Part shown: one piece after another, positions 1 through 10,534 of the stretch | How positions within the stretch are numbered: the first letter of the stretch is position 1 | Layout of the letters: every line of letters begins with the position of its first letter | Assembly (NCBI RefSeq): GCF_000006405.1 | Contig: NW_003200578.1 | Coordinates: 10,020 to 43,494, forward strand | Direction: 5' to 3' | Source of the DNA: Perkinsus marinus ATCC 50983 | Lineage: Eukaryota; Perkinsozoa; Perkinsida; Perkinsidae | Length of the DNA stretch: 33,475 nt | Program-made: the position numbers and the translations under genes | Notes under the pieces: generated by a model | The model's database searches: none | Told to the model about the DNA's origin: nothing | The model's input: only the letters and a program-made list of their open reading frames with translations

Positions 1-3
1 TTC

Positions 4-62
4 TGTCCCCTCCCGAATGTGATTTCCTTCGTTACAAAGGAAATCACATTCGGGAGGGGACA
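4..62. repeat. Perfect 26-bp inverted repeat (hairpin)
   Basis: Bases 4-29 are the exact reverse complement of 37-62, leaving a 7-base loop. No mismatch occurs in 26 pairs. It could be a fold-back element, the tip of a transposon terminal inverted repeat, or an artefact of lying near a contig end. No homologous copy was seen elsewhere in the window. Confidence 0.9.
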
Positions 63-742
63 TCAATTTCAGGCTGCAGATGATTAAGTTTTACACTGTA
101 CGGTTATTGCACAGCTGCTGCAGCTGAGCTGCATGAAACCTGGAACCTATGTCTTTATGCAAGTAATTCTCCTCTCTGTAGCTTCGCGTATCTATCAAGT
201 ATCTACCAAGCGTGACACTTCATACCTTCAGTGTCACTGAGTTAGTGAAGAGCCTCCCCCACATTTTTCGCATCATAAAAATCTGCATCCCACGGCTCAC
301 TATGACAGCATGAAAAATGCCGGAGAATCTACTTTTTGAGAAGTATCACTACGGAGAACCATGATATCCCGCTCGAGGAATATCCATCCATACGCACCAG
401 TAGACTGCATTTTAGATCAATTATCATCGCTACACCAAGTTTCTCAGAGATACTTTGTACAGGAAGGAGTTCGTCGCTACACCAGGAAACAGGTTTTTAG
501 GCTTGAACTGTTCTGTGGAAGCTTTGTGTTATAGGCAATTCGTCCATCAAGGTGTTGTTTGGAGTCGAATAAACTAATTCATTGCTTAAAAGCAGTTAGA
601 CATAGTTATGCGGATTCATGAGTGAGCTACAATGCACGATAAAGCATCAAGCATGGATAATCGTTGTTGGGTATGTATCAAACGAAGAACTGAAGTGTAT
701 TTTCCACATGCCTGAGGTTTTTCAATACGTCTTTGTTACAGG
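63..742. other. No gene seen
   Basis: Frames are closed by frequent stops on both strands. No repeat, RNA gene or splice-supported exon was recognised in this stretch. Confidence 0.5.
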
Positions 743-1073
743 ATGGTCTCGTGCAAAGACATTCTGCTCGAAGTTGCAGATAGATGGATGGAGGTAAGCC
801 GGTATGGGGGAATAGCAAGTCACACTGAATCACGGAAAGAGCTGGAATCACAACTGACACCGGGCTGTAGTTCTGCACACATAAATCGTGCGAAACGTGA
901 ACCAGACACTGATTCGCGTCACGCCTGGGGTAGTGCTGATATCGGCTCCACCCTATAAGGAGTCATACGGCTTGTTTTATGAGAAATCTTATCACTTGGA
1001 TGCGGACTACATTGCAGAAGTTCACTGGATACCTCATTCAGTAAGGGCTTTACCGAACCGATGTCTTGAGTAG
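743..1073 (+). CDS. Tentative two-exon ORF, unrecognised
   Basis: An ATG at 743 opens 17 codons ending at 793, directly before a good donor (GTAAGC). An acceptor AG at 904-905 leads in phase into 45 codons, 906-1040, with the protein-like stretch PPYKESYGLFYEKSYHLD. A second donor-like GTAAGG follows at 1041; if unused, the frame stops at 1073. The phase match and residue composition are the only support. I do not recognise a family. It may be the first exons of a gene later cut off by the repeats to its right, or chance. Confidence 0.3.
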
Positions 1074-2508
1074 CGTTGCCTTTGTAACAAGAGCTTCGTC
1101 GTTAATAACGACGTTATAACGACTCTTTATCACGATTGCGTGATGGTTTCCGATTTCTTCTTATCTTTCTTAAGCATGAAGTAGTGTACGTGATTAATGA
1201 GTTGTAACGCGTTAATAGCAGGCATGCGTCTTTGACATCCAAAAGGTTTTGTTGTAGATAGTGTGGGTAGAACGCCTCGGGATCGAACCTCCGCACACTT
1301 CTGTCGCTAGGTTCCGCTCTCGGAGGAGAAAGCACGCGCCCGAGGGTTGAGGGAGTATCTCTCAGGCTGGTTTAGGCTGGTCCGGACCAGCCTAAATCAC
1401 AGCTCCTTTTTGGAGCTAGGTCTTTTAAGGACCTTAGCTTGCGATACAAACTTCCCTTCTCCTTAAGGTTTTAGCCCCTGTCCCTTAAGGACCTAACTCT
1501 TAGGTTCAGGACTCCTGAACCTAAGAGTTATAAGGTCCCTAAGTTATAGGCCCGTTGTCTAATCGTGTGATGCGCTGCAATACGCGTTCGCCCCGGTGAT
1601 AGATCGCACAGTCTCGAGTAATTCCATTTTCTTATGTCTAAAGTCCGTTCTTCAAGGAGGGTGGTCATTCTCGGGACTACCATTTTTCCGTATTTATATT
1701 CCTCCCAGGTTCGATTCTAAGTGCTGACAATTTTCAGTGTTTTTTGCCGCCGCTAACTTCAAGTTTTCCTTAAATCTATGAACTTCGCGGGGGATTACAA
1801 TCATAGATGCTGCGTTTCATTATGTATCGATTTCTGGGTGCTCACAGCACCGTGCTGTGACAAATCCCAAGACGAATATGTGCCAGCCAACAAAGTTTGT
1901 TGAACAAACGCGTCGGGTCTCCTGGTCCTACAGTAGTGGTCAACCTCCGATCTCTGGGCCGAAGACAACGATATTGGATACCCACAGTGGTTCTTATCTT
2001 GGCCCGGATTCTAGAAAAAAGATCAAAGTAGCTGTCAGCGTAAGCTACAACTGTAGTGCCTTCTTTTTAGGACGGCATCGACGCCCAGACGCGTTATCTG
2101 CCATCCGCTACTGTCGCATGTACCCCAGTATGTGCCAGGGACACTGGTGTTAGAGCGTGTGCCCCAACCGTCAGAAATTCGCATGTGAAGAATAGTCACC
2201 GCACGGGACGACCAGCACGTTACGGTTCTCAGATTGTCGAGTCACCACAGGGAAAGTCCCCTCAACCCAGTGCGATTGGAGGAGTGGACCAAACGGCAAA
2301 CGGGATGATGGTGGGTCTGATTAGACTTTTTACACGGTTGGCTCAGCATTAAGGCACTTATGCCTTTCTGTTTAGGACACTGTTCGCAATATTTCCGAGA
2401 CTGAAGGAGCAAGTTGGAGTACCTCTCACGCCAGCGCGCATAATAGAAGTCAGGAGTCCAATACAGCCAAAAGACTGCTCGCGGTAACGTGATAGAGGCC
2501 ACTGCAAA
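1074..2508. other. Non-coding stretch before the MULE
   Basis: Apart from the palindrome cluster at 1371-1530 no feature is supportable. Minus-strand sequence near 1278-1290 contains a tRNA B-box-like string, but its T-stem does not pair. The open frames here are short and lack splice-consistent extension. The left end of the MULE probably lies somewhere in 2150-2540, but I could not find its terminal repeat. Confidence 0.4.
1371..1530. repeat. Cluster of perfect palindromes
   Basis: 1371-1396 is a 26-base palindrome with no loop (13-base arms). 1401-1416 forms a short hairpin with a T-rich loop. 1495-1511 pairs with 1513-1529 around a single central base, and the pairing extends one base further on each side. 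The segment between is rich in AAGGAC/TTAAGG strings that can pair with the arms. This is strong secondary-structure potential in about 160 bp. It could be part of a fold-back or Helitron-like element or a structured RNA; no family is recognisable. Confidence 0.8.
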
Positions 2509-2545
2509 ATGGGTTGTCAAAGAAAAGACTCTCTTCCACTAGGCG

Positions 2546-4927
2546 TTGGACACGGCCATTTGGGAAGCCTTGCCTCCTGTGGGTGCAGCACAGGAACCAG
2601 CGGAAGCAGCGACCGTGCTATCAGTGGAAGCCCCGTGTTCAGCGAACACACGTGGGGAAAGAATCGCATGGAAGTATCGCACAAGCCTCAACGACGAGAG
2701 CGACGTTTCAGAGTGGCTCAAAACACAAGGGAAGTTCGGGATTGCTTAGTAAGCCAAAGTATTCCCAAATGGTGCGGTTATGTGAGCTCCTTCAGTTCTA
2801 ACTCCAGTAGGACTGGCGCCAGAGTAACCATGTACTGTTGCGCATGTGGCAGCCCGGGAGCAAGGAGAAAGCGAGGCGAGAAAAGCGAAAGTTCTGCGGG
2901 AGGATTCAAGCTGATGCTACACTACCCGAATGAAAACTCAAGGGTGATAATATACAGCTCGGGCGAGCACGAGCACGACTGGAAGCACAACTCTGGTGTT
3001 CCACCACCTTTCGACAAGATAGTTGAAGAACAGGTGACGAACGGAGTCACCACTTGGGATGAGATGGAAAGGATTATCGATGATTACATCACACAGAACG
3101 GACTCCAGGCAGAAGAAAAGCCTCCGAAAAAGAAGGTGAGCATTTCGTTGCGAACCGACAACTTTTCAGTGATAACAGTGTTATGAACGCCACTCTCGCT
3201 TGTCGCGCCTTAGTTCTTGAGTTTAGCCCATGTCCCGGCCTCAGTAATGTTTGGATAATGTTCAAAGTGCCGCATGATTGTTGAGTTATGAGTGGGTAGA
3301 GTAGCGAGCAAGAAACGAAAAGTTCTCAGAAGTAGACTGGAAAAAATTGGCCATAGCACGTCAAGTCCCTACATTTTGCCTCGCTGGGACTTGATCGGAA
3401 GGATTGAAATTGTGTCCCAACTTGATGATATTAGTTTGCTTTCGCAGGTTATAAACAAGATGCAGTATTTACGTCGGAAGATCAACGGAGGAAGTTGCAA
3501 GATATCATTGGAGGAGCTGGAGAAGCTAGCTAACGACCACTCAGAGCTACCAGCGGTCAATCAACCGGACGTTCCTTTTGTGGTATTCTCTAGATTCACA
3601 GATATCAACGACTTCATTATTATATTCACCACGAGGCGTCTTGTATGGTCCGCCACCAAAGCCAAGATGCACAACACAGACGCAACGTACAAGCTGAATC
3701 TCCAAGGTCTACCTGTATTGATGCTCGCCATAAGCGATAACAACAACCATTGCTTCCCCATCGCTGTGGCTATATCGGCAAGAGAGAGAAGCCAGGATTA
3801 CGCTGACTTACTACGAACCCCAGTAATAGGAGCAGAGAGAATGAGACTAAACACAACAAGACCAAAATATGTGATGGGAGACGGTGCAGTGGCAATATCT
3901 TCTGCTATCGAAGCAGTGTACAAAGACACTGTCCTACGATGCATGTGCTGGTATCATGTACAAAGCAACGTGAAGAAGAAGATGAAGGAGCTAAACACCA
4001 ACTCTGAGCTACAACTTCAAATCCTACGAGACCTGCAATACATTCAACTATCGAGTACTTCTCCAGCATTCTTCAATCACTTCGATCTCATGGAGAAGAA
4101 ATACGCCTCGAACCCTGAAGGTAAAGCTGTCATGGATTATATACGGGAGAGCTGGATCGACAGCAAGCTCAATGGTTGGTATGAAGGCTTCGCACCACGC
4201 CTTCCATCCACGAACAATGGCCTGGAAGGAAACAACCGGAGGCTAAAGAAATTCACCTAAAGAGATCGTCTGTCGCTCGAAGCCTTCCAAGGGAAGCTGA
4301 TTAACACTGTTCTTCCTCGCTTCTCTCGAGACCTAATACCAGGGAATCCGTGGGGTAACCGAAGGTATGAAGAAGCAGAAGAGATAAAACCTAAGAAGCT
4401 TACTTACGTGGTTGCTGCAGCATGGGAAAGCACTGCTATGGTGTACAAGGTGAGATGGCCAGACGAGGACTTTATGTTATTCTTCATCCACTCACGAGTC
4501 GAACCCGCAAGTGCATTAGACTCTGACAGTGTCAAGAAGTACTTGCAGACTTTGAGCGGAGACCTGCAGCACGAGACATTCGACGACATGACAGAAACAC
4601 TACGAAGGATCTATATGGTGGAAGTACCACTCACCGACTACGACCTCCCGAAGAACTGGCGGGAGTTGGTCTGTAATTGCCCAGCTAGCTTGAAAGCCAA
4701 GTCTTGTTATCATACGTTGGGATTGGGCATTAGACTAGGCCTGCTCAATGAAGAGGATGTCAAGAAGCTGCCACTTGATCACAGGTAGTACTTAGTTACA
4801 AAGAACACTTGAAGCCAGTATCAGGTACCGTAAGCCAGGCAGACCCAAGAAAGCTGGACCGCCGCTAAACCGTAATGCCAGCGACTGCATGAATGAAGCT
4901 GCTCGCCGAAGATTGAGCATTAATTAG
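2546..4927 (+). mobile_element. Mutator-like (MULE) DNA transposon, decayed
   Basis: The coding core of a Mutator-superfamily cut-and-paste transposon occupies this span. It has an N-terminal zinc-binding segment, a MULE DDE domain, a C-terminal SWIM finger and a basic tail. Terminal inverted repeats and target-site duplications were not found by eye, so the true ends lie outside the coding span, roughly within 2150-2540 and 4930-5250. The element is not autonomous as read, because its transposase frame is interrupted. Confidence 0.85.
2546..4927 (+). pseudogene. MULE transposase, interrupted
   Basis: The transposase cuts and joins DNA at the element's own ends. The N-terminal part reads in a different frame (2546-2747, ending near WKYRTSLNDESDVSEWL) from the finger part (CCAC...HEHDW, about 2829-2990), so about two frame changes lie at 2740-2815. 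A donor at 3136 (GTGAGC) and an in-phase acceptor ending at 3312 suggest an intron between PPKKK and KRKVLRSR. In the 3292-4260 frame the DDE residues are D130 (TDATYK), D197 (MGDGA) and E312 (NNGLEGNN), with CWYH at 219-222. One in-frame TAA at 4258-4260 (probably once CAA) interrupts an otherwise continuous frame to 4788, which holds the SWIM finger CNC-x8-CYH. A GRPKK AT-hook-like tail continues in another frame to 4927. Confidence 0.88.
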
Positions 4928-5252
4928 TAAGATCTGAAACTGCAATAATGAACGAATACTGCTTGCAAGAAGTAACCATATGCAACAAAAGAGATTCTTG
5001 CGTTAATAGGCAATGGCTATTGGTAATGAAATATTAGAAAGCACCAATCCATCATTTAAAACTATGTAACACGAACTCTGTGTCAAAGAGGCCTTAAGAG
5101 TGAACTGAAAACAACAGAGTAGCTAAAATCAAAATCGATCATTATGCGAGCGAAATTGAAGATCGGGCACGCACAAAGAAGACAAGAAAGATATTGAATC
5201 TTAATGAGAGCGAGAACACGAGTCACAAGGGGAACGGTCATCAAGATAATTA
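4928..5252. other. No gene seen; probable right flank of the MULE
   Basis: AT-richer sequence without coding frames. The right terminal repeat of the MULE should be here, but no inverted match to the left flank could be found by eye. Confidence 0.4.
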
Positions 5253-5850
5253 CCAGGAGCCAATTAAAGTGCTAAGCCTTTCCGGGTTCCGAGTCCACGG
5301 CGACAAATCCAGGTTCCACATCCAAGGGTCGGTTTTCCCATCCACGCTCCATTAAAGTGATGCTACTTGGAAAGGTCGACTTTCTGGGCAAATTTTCCAA
5401 GACGTTTTCCCGGGCGAGGTTCATCGAATTAAAGTAGCAATGTGGAAAATGAACCACAGCTTGGAAACAGTTCGGTGCTTGGAAAACGCAACCGCTCGCA
5501 CGCTGCGTGCGGCATGCCCGAAACTCACACAATGTACTCATACTCGACTTAGTCGAGTCGACTAATAACATTTAACTACTTACTAAGGCCGCAAGGCCGC
5601 AAGAATTGAGCATACCAAGCAAACTAGATTGTACGACCTGTCTTGCGCTAAGTTCCTTGCCGACTTAGGCCATCATCAGAGGATTGACGAGAGCACTGAG
5701 GGTAGGGAATGAGGTGAGTTTGTTATAAGTAACATGTTGGTCAAGGTCATGTTGATGAAGGATCGTTTTTGTTCAATATTCTCGTAGTTTATCGAGTTAT
5801 TAGTGCACTTGGAAAAAACGGGCTGCGCTTCGGACCCTCGTCTCTCGCGC

Positions 5851-5943
5851 GCCCAAGATTTTCTCCCTCTGGCCCAAGATTTTCTTCCGCCCGCCCAAGA
5901 TTTTCTCCCTCTGGCCCAAGATTTTTTCTGCGCGCCCAAGCTC
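5851..5943. repeat. 21-bp minisatellite, about 4.5 copies
   Basis: The unit GCCCAAGATTTTCTCCCTCTG recurs starting at 5851, 5872, 5893, 5914 and 5934. Because 21 is a multiple of three, frames on both strands stay open (for example KSWARGR repeats on minus). I read these frames as by-products, not genes. Confidence 0.9.
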
Positions 5944-5966
5944 CTCGTTCGGCTAAATGCGGCCCT

Positions 5967-7380
5967 ATTCGAGCTAGGACGAGTCGGTTAGGACTTCGAA
6001 TAGTCCGTGCAATGGATTGACATGCAGCCGATCGGGAATGGTCCTACACTATGCTAATTCAAGGTGTCGCCCTAGTGTGCATGAGTAGGGATCCGAGTGG
6101 GCAGGAATAGCAGCTTTGGCTCAGCCTAGTTGGCGTTGTGTCCCGGGGGAAGAGTTGAATATCGGTCGGAAGCGAGAGCACAGAGTCGTATTCGAGCTAG
6201 GACGAGTCAGTTAGGACTTCGAATAGTTCGTGCAATGGACTGACATGCAGCCGATCGGGAATGGGCCTACACTATGCTAACTCAAGGTGTCGCCCTAGTG
6301 GGCATGAGTAGGGATCCGAGTGGACAGAAATAGCAGCTTTGGCTCAGCCTAGTTGGCGTTGTGTCCCGGGGGAAGAGTTGAATATCGGTCGGAAGCGAGA
6401 GCACAGAGTCGTATTCGAGCTAGGACGAGTCAGTTAGGACTTCGAATAGTTCGTGCAATGGACTGACATGCAGCCGATCTGGAACGGGCCTACACTATGC
6501 TAACTCAAGGTGTCGCCCTAGTGGGCATGAGTAGGGATCCGAGTGGGCAGAAATAGCAGCTTTGGCTCAGCCTAGTTGGCGATGTGTCCCGGGGGAAGAG
6601 TTGAATATCGGTCGGAAGCGAGAGCACAGAGTCGTATTCGAGCTAGGACGAGTCAGTTAGGACTTCGAATAGTTCGTGCAATGGACTGACTTGCAGCCGA
6701 TCGGGAATGGGCCTACACTATGCTAACTCAAGGTGTCGCCCTAGTGGGCATGAGTAGGGATCCGAGTGGGCAGAAATAGCAGCTTTGGCTCAGCCTAGTT
6801 ATCGTTGTGTCCCGGGTGAAGAGTTGAATATCGGTCGGAAGCGAGAGCACAGAGTCGTATTCGAGCTAGGACGAGTCAGTTAGGACTTCGAATAGTTCGT
6901 GCAATGGACTGACATGCAGCCGATCTGGAATGGGCCTACACTATGCTAACTCAAGGTGTCGCCCTAGTGGGCATGAGTAGGGATCCGAGTGGGCAGAAAT
7001 AGCAGCTTTGGCTCAGCCTAGTTGGCGTTGTGTCCCGGGGAAGAGTTGAATATCGGTCGGAAGCGAGAGCACAGAGTCGTATTCGAGCTAGGACGAGTCA
7101 GTTAGGACTTCGAATAGTTCGTGCAATGGACTGACATGCAGCCGATCGGGAATGGGCCTACACTATGCTAACTCAAGGTGTCGCCCTAGTGGGCATGAGT
7201 AGGGATCCGAGTGGGCAGGAATAGCAGCTTTGGCTCAGCCTAGTTGGCGTTGTGTCCCGGGGGAAGAGTTGAATATCGGTCGGAAGCGAGAGCACAGAGT
7301 CGTATTCGAGCTAGGACGAGTCAGTTAGGACTTCGAATAGTTCGTGCAATGGACTGACATGCAGCCGATCTGGAATGGGC
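5967..7380. repeat. 223-bp satellite array, 6.3 copies
   Basis: Units start at 5967, 6190, 6413, 6636, 6859, 7081 and 7304 (period 223, one unit of 222). They differ at only a few positions each, so the array was homogenised recently. The last unit is cut after about 76 bases, where the CACTTTAAT-bearing flank begins. A BamHI-type GGATCC lies in every full unit. No RNA-gene signature (5S rRNA, tRNA, spliced leader) was recognised in the unit. Confidence 0.95.
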
Positions 7381-7707
7381 ACTTTAATCCGCGCTCGCGT
7401 GGAAGTGTTCACTTGGATTGGAAACAGGACTCTGCGCGTGGTCCACGCGGCGTGGATCCAAGTACTTGGAGATATCCCCTTGGACATTGCTTCACTTTAA
7501 TAGACGTTTTTTCTCCAAGTTTGGAAAGGACTTCTTTCCCTCCACTTGGACTTGGGAAAGTGGGCACTTTAATTGGCTCCAGGTGTGAATCCTTGACTGA
7601 AGGTAAAACTAGCTTGCAAGTCCATTCAAAAAACCAAAGGATTGCGGGTGAAAGCGGAGAACGGGAAACCCGAAACCCCACCCGAAACCCGACAGGGCAA
7701 CCCGAAA

Positions 7708-7960
7708 CCCGAACTCTCATCCAAGTGAAGGCTGTTATCCAAGGGCGAACTGATCCCAAGGAAACCAGAAACCCGAACTGTTATCCGAGTGAAGACTGTC
7801 ATCCAAGTGCGAACTGATCCCAAGGAAACCAGAAGCCCGAACTGTTATCCGAGTGAAGACTGTCATCCAAGTGCGAACCGATCCCAAGGAAACCAGAAAC
7901 CCGAACTGTTATCCAAGTGAAGACTGTCATCCAAGGGCGAACTGATCCCAGGGAGACTCC
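7708..7960. repeat. 64-bp tandem repeat, about 4 copies
   Basis: Units begin with CCCGAACT at 7708, 7772, 7836 and 7900, and each contains ATCCAAG or ATCCGAG strings and AACTGATCCCA. A shorter CCCGAAACC repeat precedes it at about 7668-7710. Open frames crossing this region follow from the repeat. Immediately right, near 7954-7971, GACTCCC/GGGAGTC forms a small hairpin. Confidence 0.9.
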
Positions 7961-7971
7961 CTTAGGGAGTC

Positions 7972-8579
7972 CATTAACAACGATCCAAGCCCAAACTGAT
8001 CGTAGGGCAACCTGCGCTGTTCATGCAGTTTTCATGCAGTCTGACTGACACTTCAGATATTTACTGATAGTGCGCGGTCGCCAGGGGTGCCAGGAGATGA
8101 CGGAGTAGAGTAGAAGAGTAGTAGAGAGCTGGATCAAAGCTGTCAAAGCGTGGGACCAGACGTAGGGACTTCTACTCGATCCGAAGGTACCCCTGCTCAA
8201 CCGCGGGTTGGCTCAGCCGGAATCCTCACCACTTAAAGTTCTCACTAACGTAGGAACCCAACATCACAATTAGATCTAATGGATTTGCTACTCAATCGCA
8301 CTAGTGAGACCACTACATATAGACCAAGTGCTAGTCAAGCGAGATTACAACGTAAGAGCAACTGCTCCCAGTCGTAAACGACGCACGTTCACAGTCAAAG
8401 AGAGAACACGTAGCCACAGTAAGCTACGGTTGTCTAGTATCAATCTAGAACTCTAACTCTCAGATAGAACAGAGGTGTTCAATCAATCTCATCATCTTCA
8501 ACGTGAGTGAAACGTCCAGCCGTTTCAACACCAAGATACGTTGCGAAGATACGCCATCATCTTGAGCACTTAAGTCGTC
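7972..8579. other. No gene seen
   Basis: No frame on either strand exceeds background and no repeat family was recognised. It may be a 5' region of the tentative ORF that follows. Confidence 0.4.
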
Positions 8580-9016
8580 TTGGTATTCCTTTGCGCTTGC
8601 CTCGCGGCTCCGCGCAATAGTTTCAAATTATCCCCCATACAACGTCTAAAACCAAATCAGCTTGTGAAGAACCACACACCTTCTCGTACATTCTCGGAGG
8701 TAAGTACTCGTATTGAGCAGCTGGTTCGTTATACTTGGCTCCGCAGTGGTTCCTTCTCATTTGCCAAATGACATTTTATTGTCGCTGATTGTAGCATTAC
8801 TCTGTCGTTCAGATAAAGACTTCACTCGGTCCAAATTGGAACTCTTTCACGCGACTCGTGGGAGGTGCCACTATTGATAGTTCTGGTAACGCGGTGGTAG
8901 ATGCCTCGACCGATATGGCCCAAAGAAGTGGCAGTGAGTTCACGAGGAAGAAGCTTATAAATAAACGCAAATATGTGAGAGAATCGGGAGACAGAGCAGG
9001 TTGTAACACTTGGTGA
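8580..9016 (+). CDS. Tentative two-exon ORF, unrecognised
   Basis: A frame open from 8574 to 8699 ends at a strong donor (GAG|GTAAGT). An acceptor ending at 8812 (GTTCAG) joins in phase to 8813-9016, a 68-codon stretch including TRLVGGATIDSSGNAVVDAS and a basic FTRKKLINKRK run, ending in TGA. No in-frame ATG is visible in the first piece, so an upstream exon would be needed. Family unknown. A further plus-strand open stretch at about 9023-9250 has many hydrophobic residues but no splice-supported link. Confidence 0.3.
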
Positions 9017-9250
9017 ACTAAGTTAGTCTGTGAGGTCCTAACTAGGGCTTTTCTGATTCGAGCGATACTAATGGCGACACTAATCTTCAACATATTGGGC
9101 GAGAACTTCATAGTACACCTTTCGTTTCCCGCCCTGAGACGCCCCTCTTGGGAGACCTGTATTTACTTGCCTCTGGAATCGGTCAGTCTGGCTCTGGCCG
9201 CAATGTTAGAGATGGAGGTGACGACGTCTCCTCCAAGTGTGGACTAGTAA

Positions 9251-9628
9251 ACATTTTCAATGGCCTCCATTCAAGTGAGTCCCCAATACCACCGCCGGCT
9301 TGTATCAAACGGAACTTTGGATATACATTATTGCTGGATGGCAATTATTGGAGCTGTAGGGGTCGTCCATGTATACTCGCTGCTGGTCTGGTATACATGT
9401 AGGGGAACAAATATGGGTTCAGCTATGCACCTCTACTAACATGTCCATGATGGACAGTCCATCAGTTTCGGAGACTACATTTAGTAGTTTAGTAGTACAT
9501 TTAGACTCCCGAATCAGGGTCCTCACATAGGCATGTCCACTCCTCCCTCGGAGTACGCTGCAAGCGAATTTTAGCCTCTCCGCAAGCTTTCTTCCCTCCG
9601 CCCCCTCGGGAAAGGAAGTCGTTAGTGC
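9251..9628. other. No gene seen
   Basis: Only short unsupported frames. CATGTCCA-type and TTTAGTAGT short repeats occur near 9438-9500. Confidence 0.35.
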
Positions 9629-10534
9629 TCACGCGATGTCCACCAGCAGCGCGTCTCTTCGCGCCGCCCCCAGCTTACACTCCACCGTGCCTAGGATCTC
9701 GGTGTTGATCTCTACTCCAACCGCGGTAGCCTTCTGCGTGCAGGCAACGTCCTTCTCCTCCTTGACTGCAACCCGCAGCTCAGGACCATCCTGGCCGCAT
9801 GCGTGACTTAAATACTCAGCCGAAGATATCCGCTCACGGACGACACAGAATGGGTAGACCCGATGCTTGAATCCTTGGTATCGTCCTTCGAGATCGCGTA
9901 ACACCACTGTCGACCACATCGACTCTACTGGGTTCATCGGCACCTGCCTGTATGCTTCACGGTGATCTCTCTTGCACAGTGACAGAGGCACGGCTTTTCC
10001 GTGCGCCCTCCACACCTCCCGTGCGACCTGCAGGGTGATGTCCAACTCCGGCAGTGTCATCTTATGCCTTACGTCCACCAGCTCATTGACACGGCTCCCT
10101 CGGTAGTTGTCGGCGACAACTTGTCGCATGGCCGCCACTTCGTCGGCTGCATGACAACGTGCATCCGTGTTATCCCAGGGCCTCCCATTGTTGCATTTTC
10201 GCCACCCCGGACAGACCCTCCAGTCGGCCCATATCCCGTTCCGCAGTCGCCTGGTTCCGCATCCACTGCTCTGCCCGAGGCAGACTGCCTCGCTTGGGTC
10301 CACTCTATCGATCTCGAGTTGTGATAGTTGACGGTACGCGGACTGTGTCACATCCTCTTTGGTAGCCAACTTCCTCTTCTTCTTCGGCCGTCCGCTTGGC
10401 TTCTTCCCACTGTGAGAATCCCACATTTCACACTGGTCCTTGGCCGCCAAGGAGTCCGGCAAGGAGGGTGCCCGCCTCTCGCTGACCGGAAGCGATATAA
10501 ACCCTTCAGACAGAAGCGCTGAGCATTGTATCAA
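9629..10534 (-). mobile_element. Retroelement reverse-transcriptase fossil
   Basis: This minus-strand stretch encodes a partial reverse transcriptase. The palm-domain signature AYRQVPMNP with upstream RDH and downstream PFCVVRER resembles the block found in LTR/DIRS-type elements. A basic KKPSGRPKKKRKL stretch precedes it. Only part of a polymerase is present, and no integrase, recombinase or terminal repeats were found beside it. It is a broken fragment. Age is uncertain; the protein signature is still readable, so it is not extremely old. DIRS-like versus LTR assignment is a guess. Confidence 0.6.

Larger units (their letters stand above)
5253..7583. mobile_element. Putative non-autonomous element with inverted ends and a satellite core
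   Basis: About 20 bases at 5253-5272 match the reverse complement of 7564-7583 with one mismatch. The nonamer ATTAAAGTG or near-copies occurs at 5263, 5351 and 5428 on plus, and as its complement CACTTTAAT at about 7380, 7493 and 7565. TCCAAG and TTGGAAA strings accompany it on both sides. The two flanks are therefore inverted relatives with internal subrepeats, and they bracket the 223-bp satellite array. There is no transposase and no clear target duplication. Another CACTTTAAT lies at 13794 inside an intron. The reading as a fold-back or MITE-like element is inference. Confidence 0.55.

Noticed and set aside
1261-1340. Possible minus-strand tRNA (B-box-like string)
   Set aside because: T-stem does not pair and no anticodon arm could be built.
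1857-2153. 98-codon plus frame
   Set aside because: No start, no splice-supported extension and no protein-like composition.
5272-5571. 99-codon minus frame
   Set aside because: Lies in the inverted flank of the satellite-bearing element; no family resemblance and internal ATTAAAGTG subrepeats explain it.
5676-6020. Trp/Arg/Ser repeat peptide frames
   Set aside because: Result of the 21-bp minisatellite.
5967-7380. 5S rRNA or spliced-leader array
   Set aside because: Unit has regular RNA-gene-like periodicity, but no 5S promoter boxes and no spliced-leader exon sequence were found.
7344-7823. 157-codon plus frame and 116-codon minus frame
   Set aside because: They cross satellite end, inverted flank and 64-bp repeat, so they are composites of repeats.
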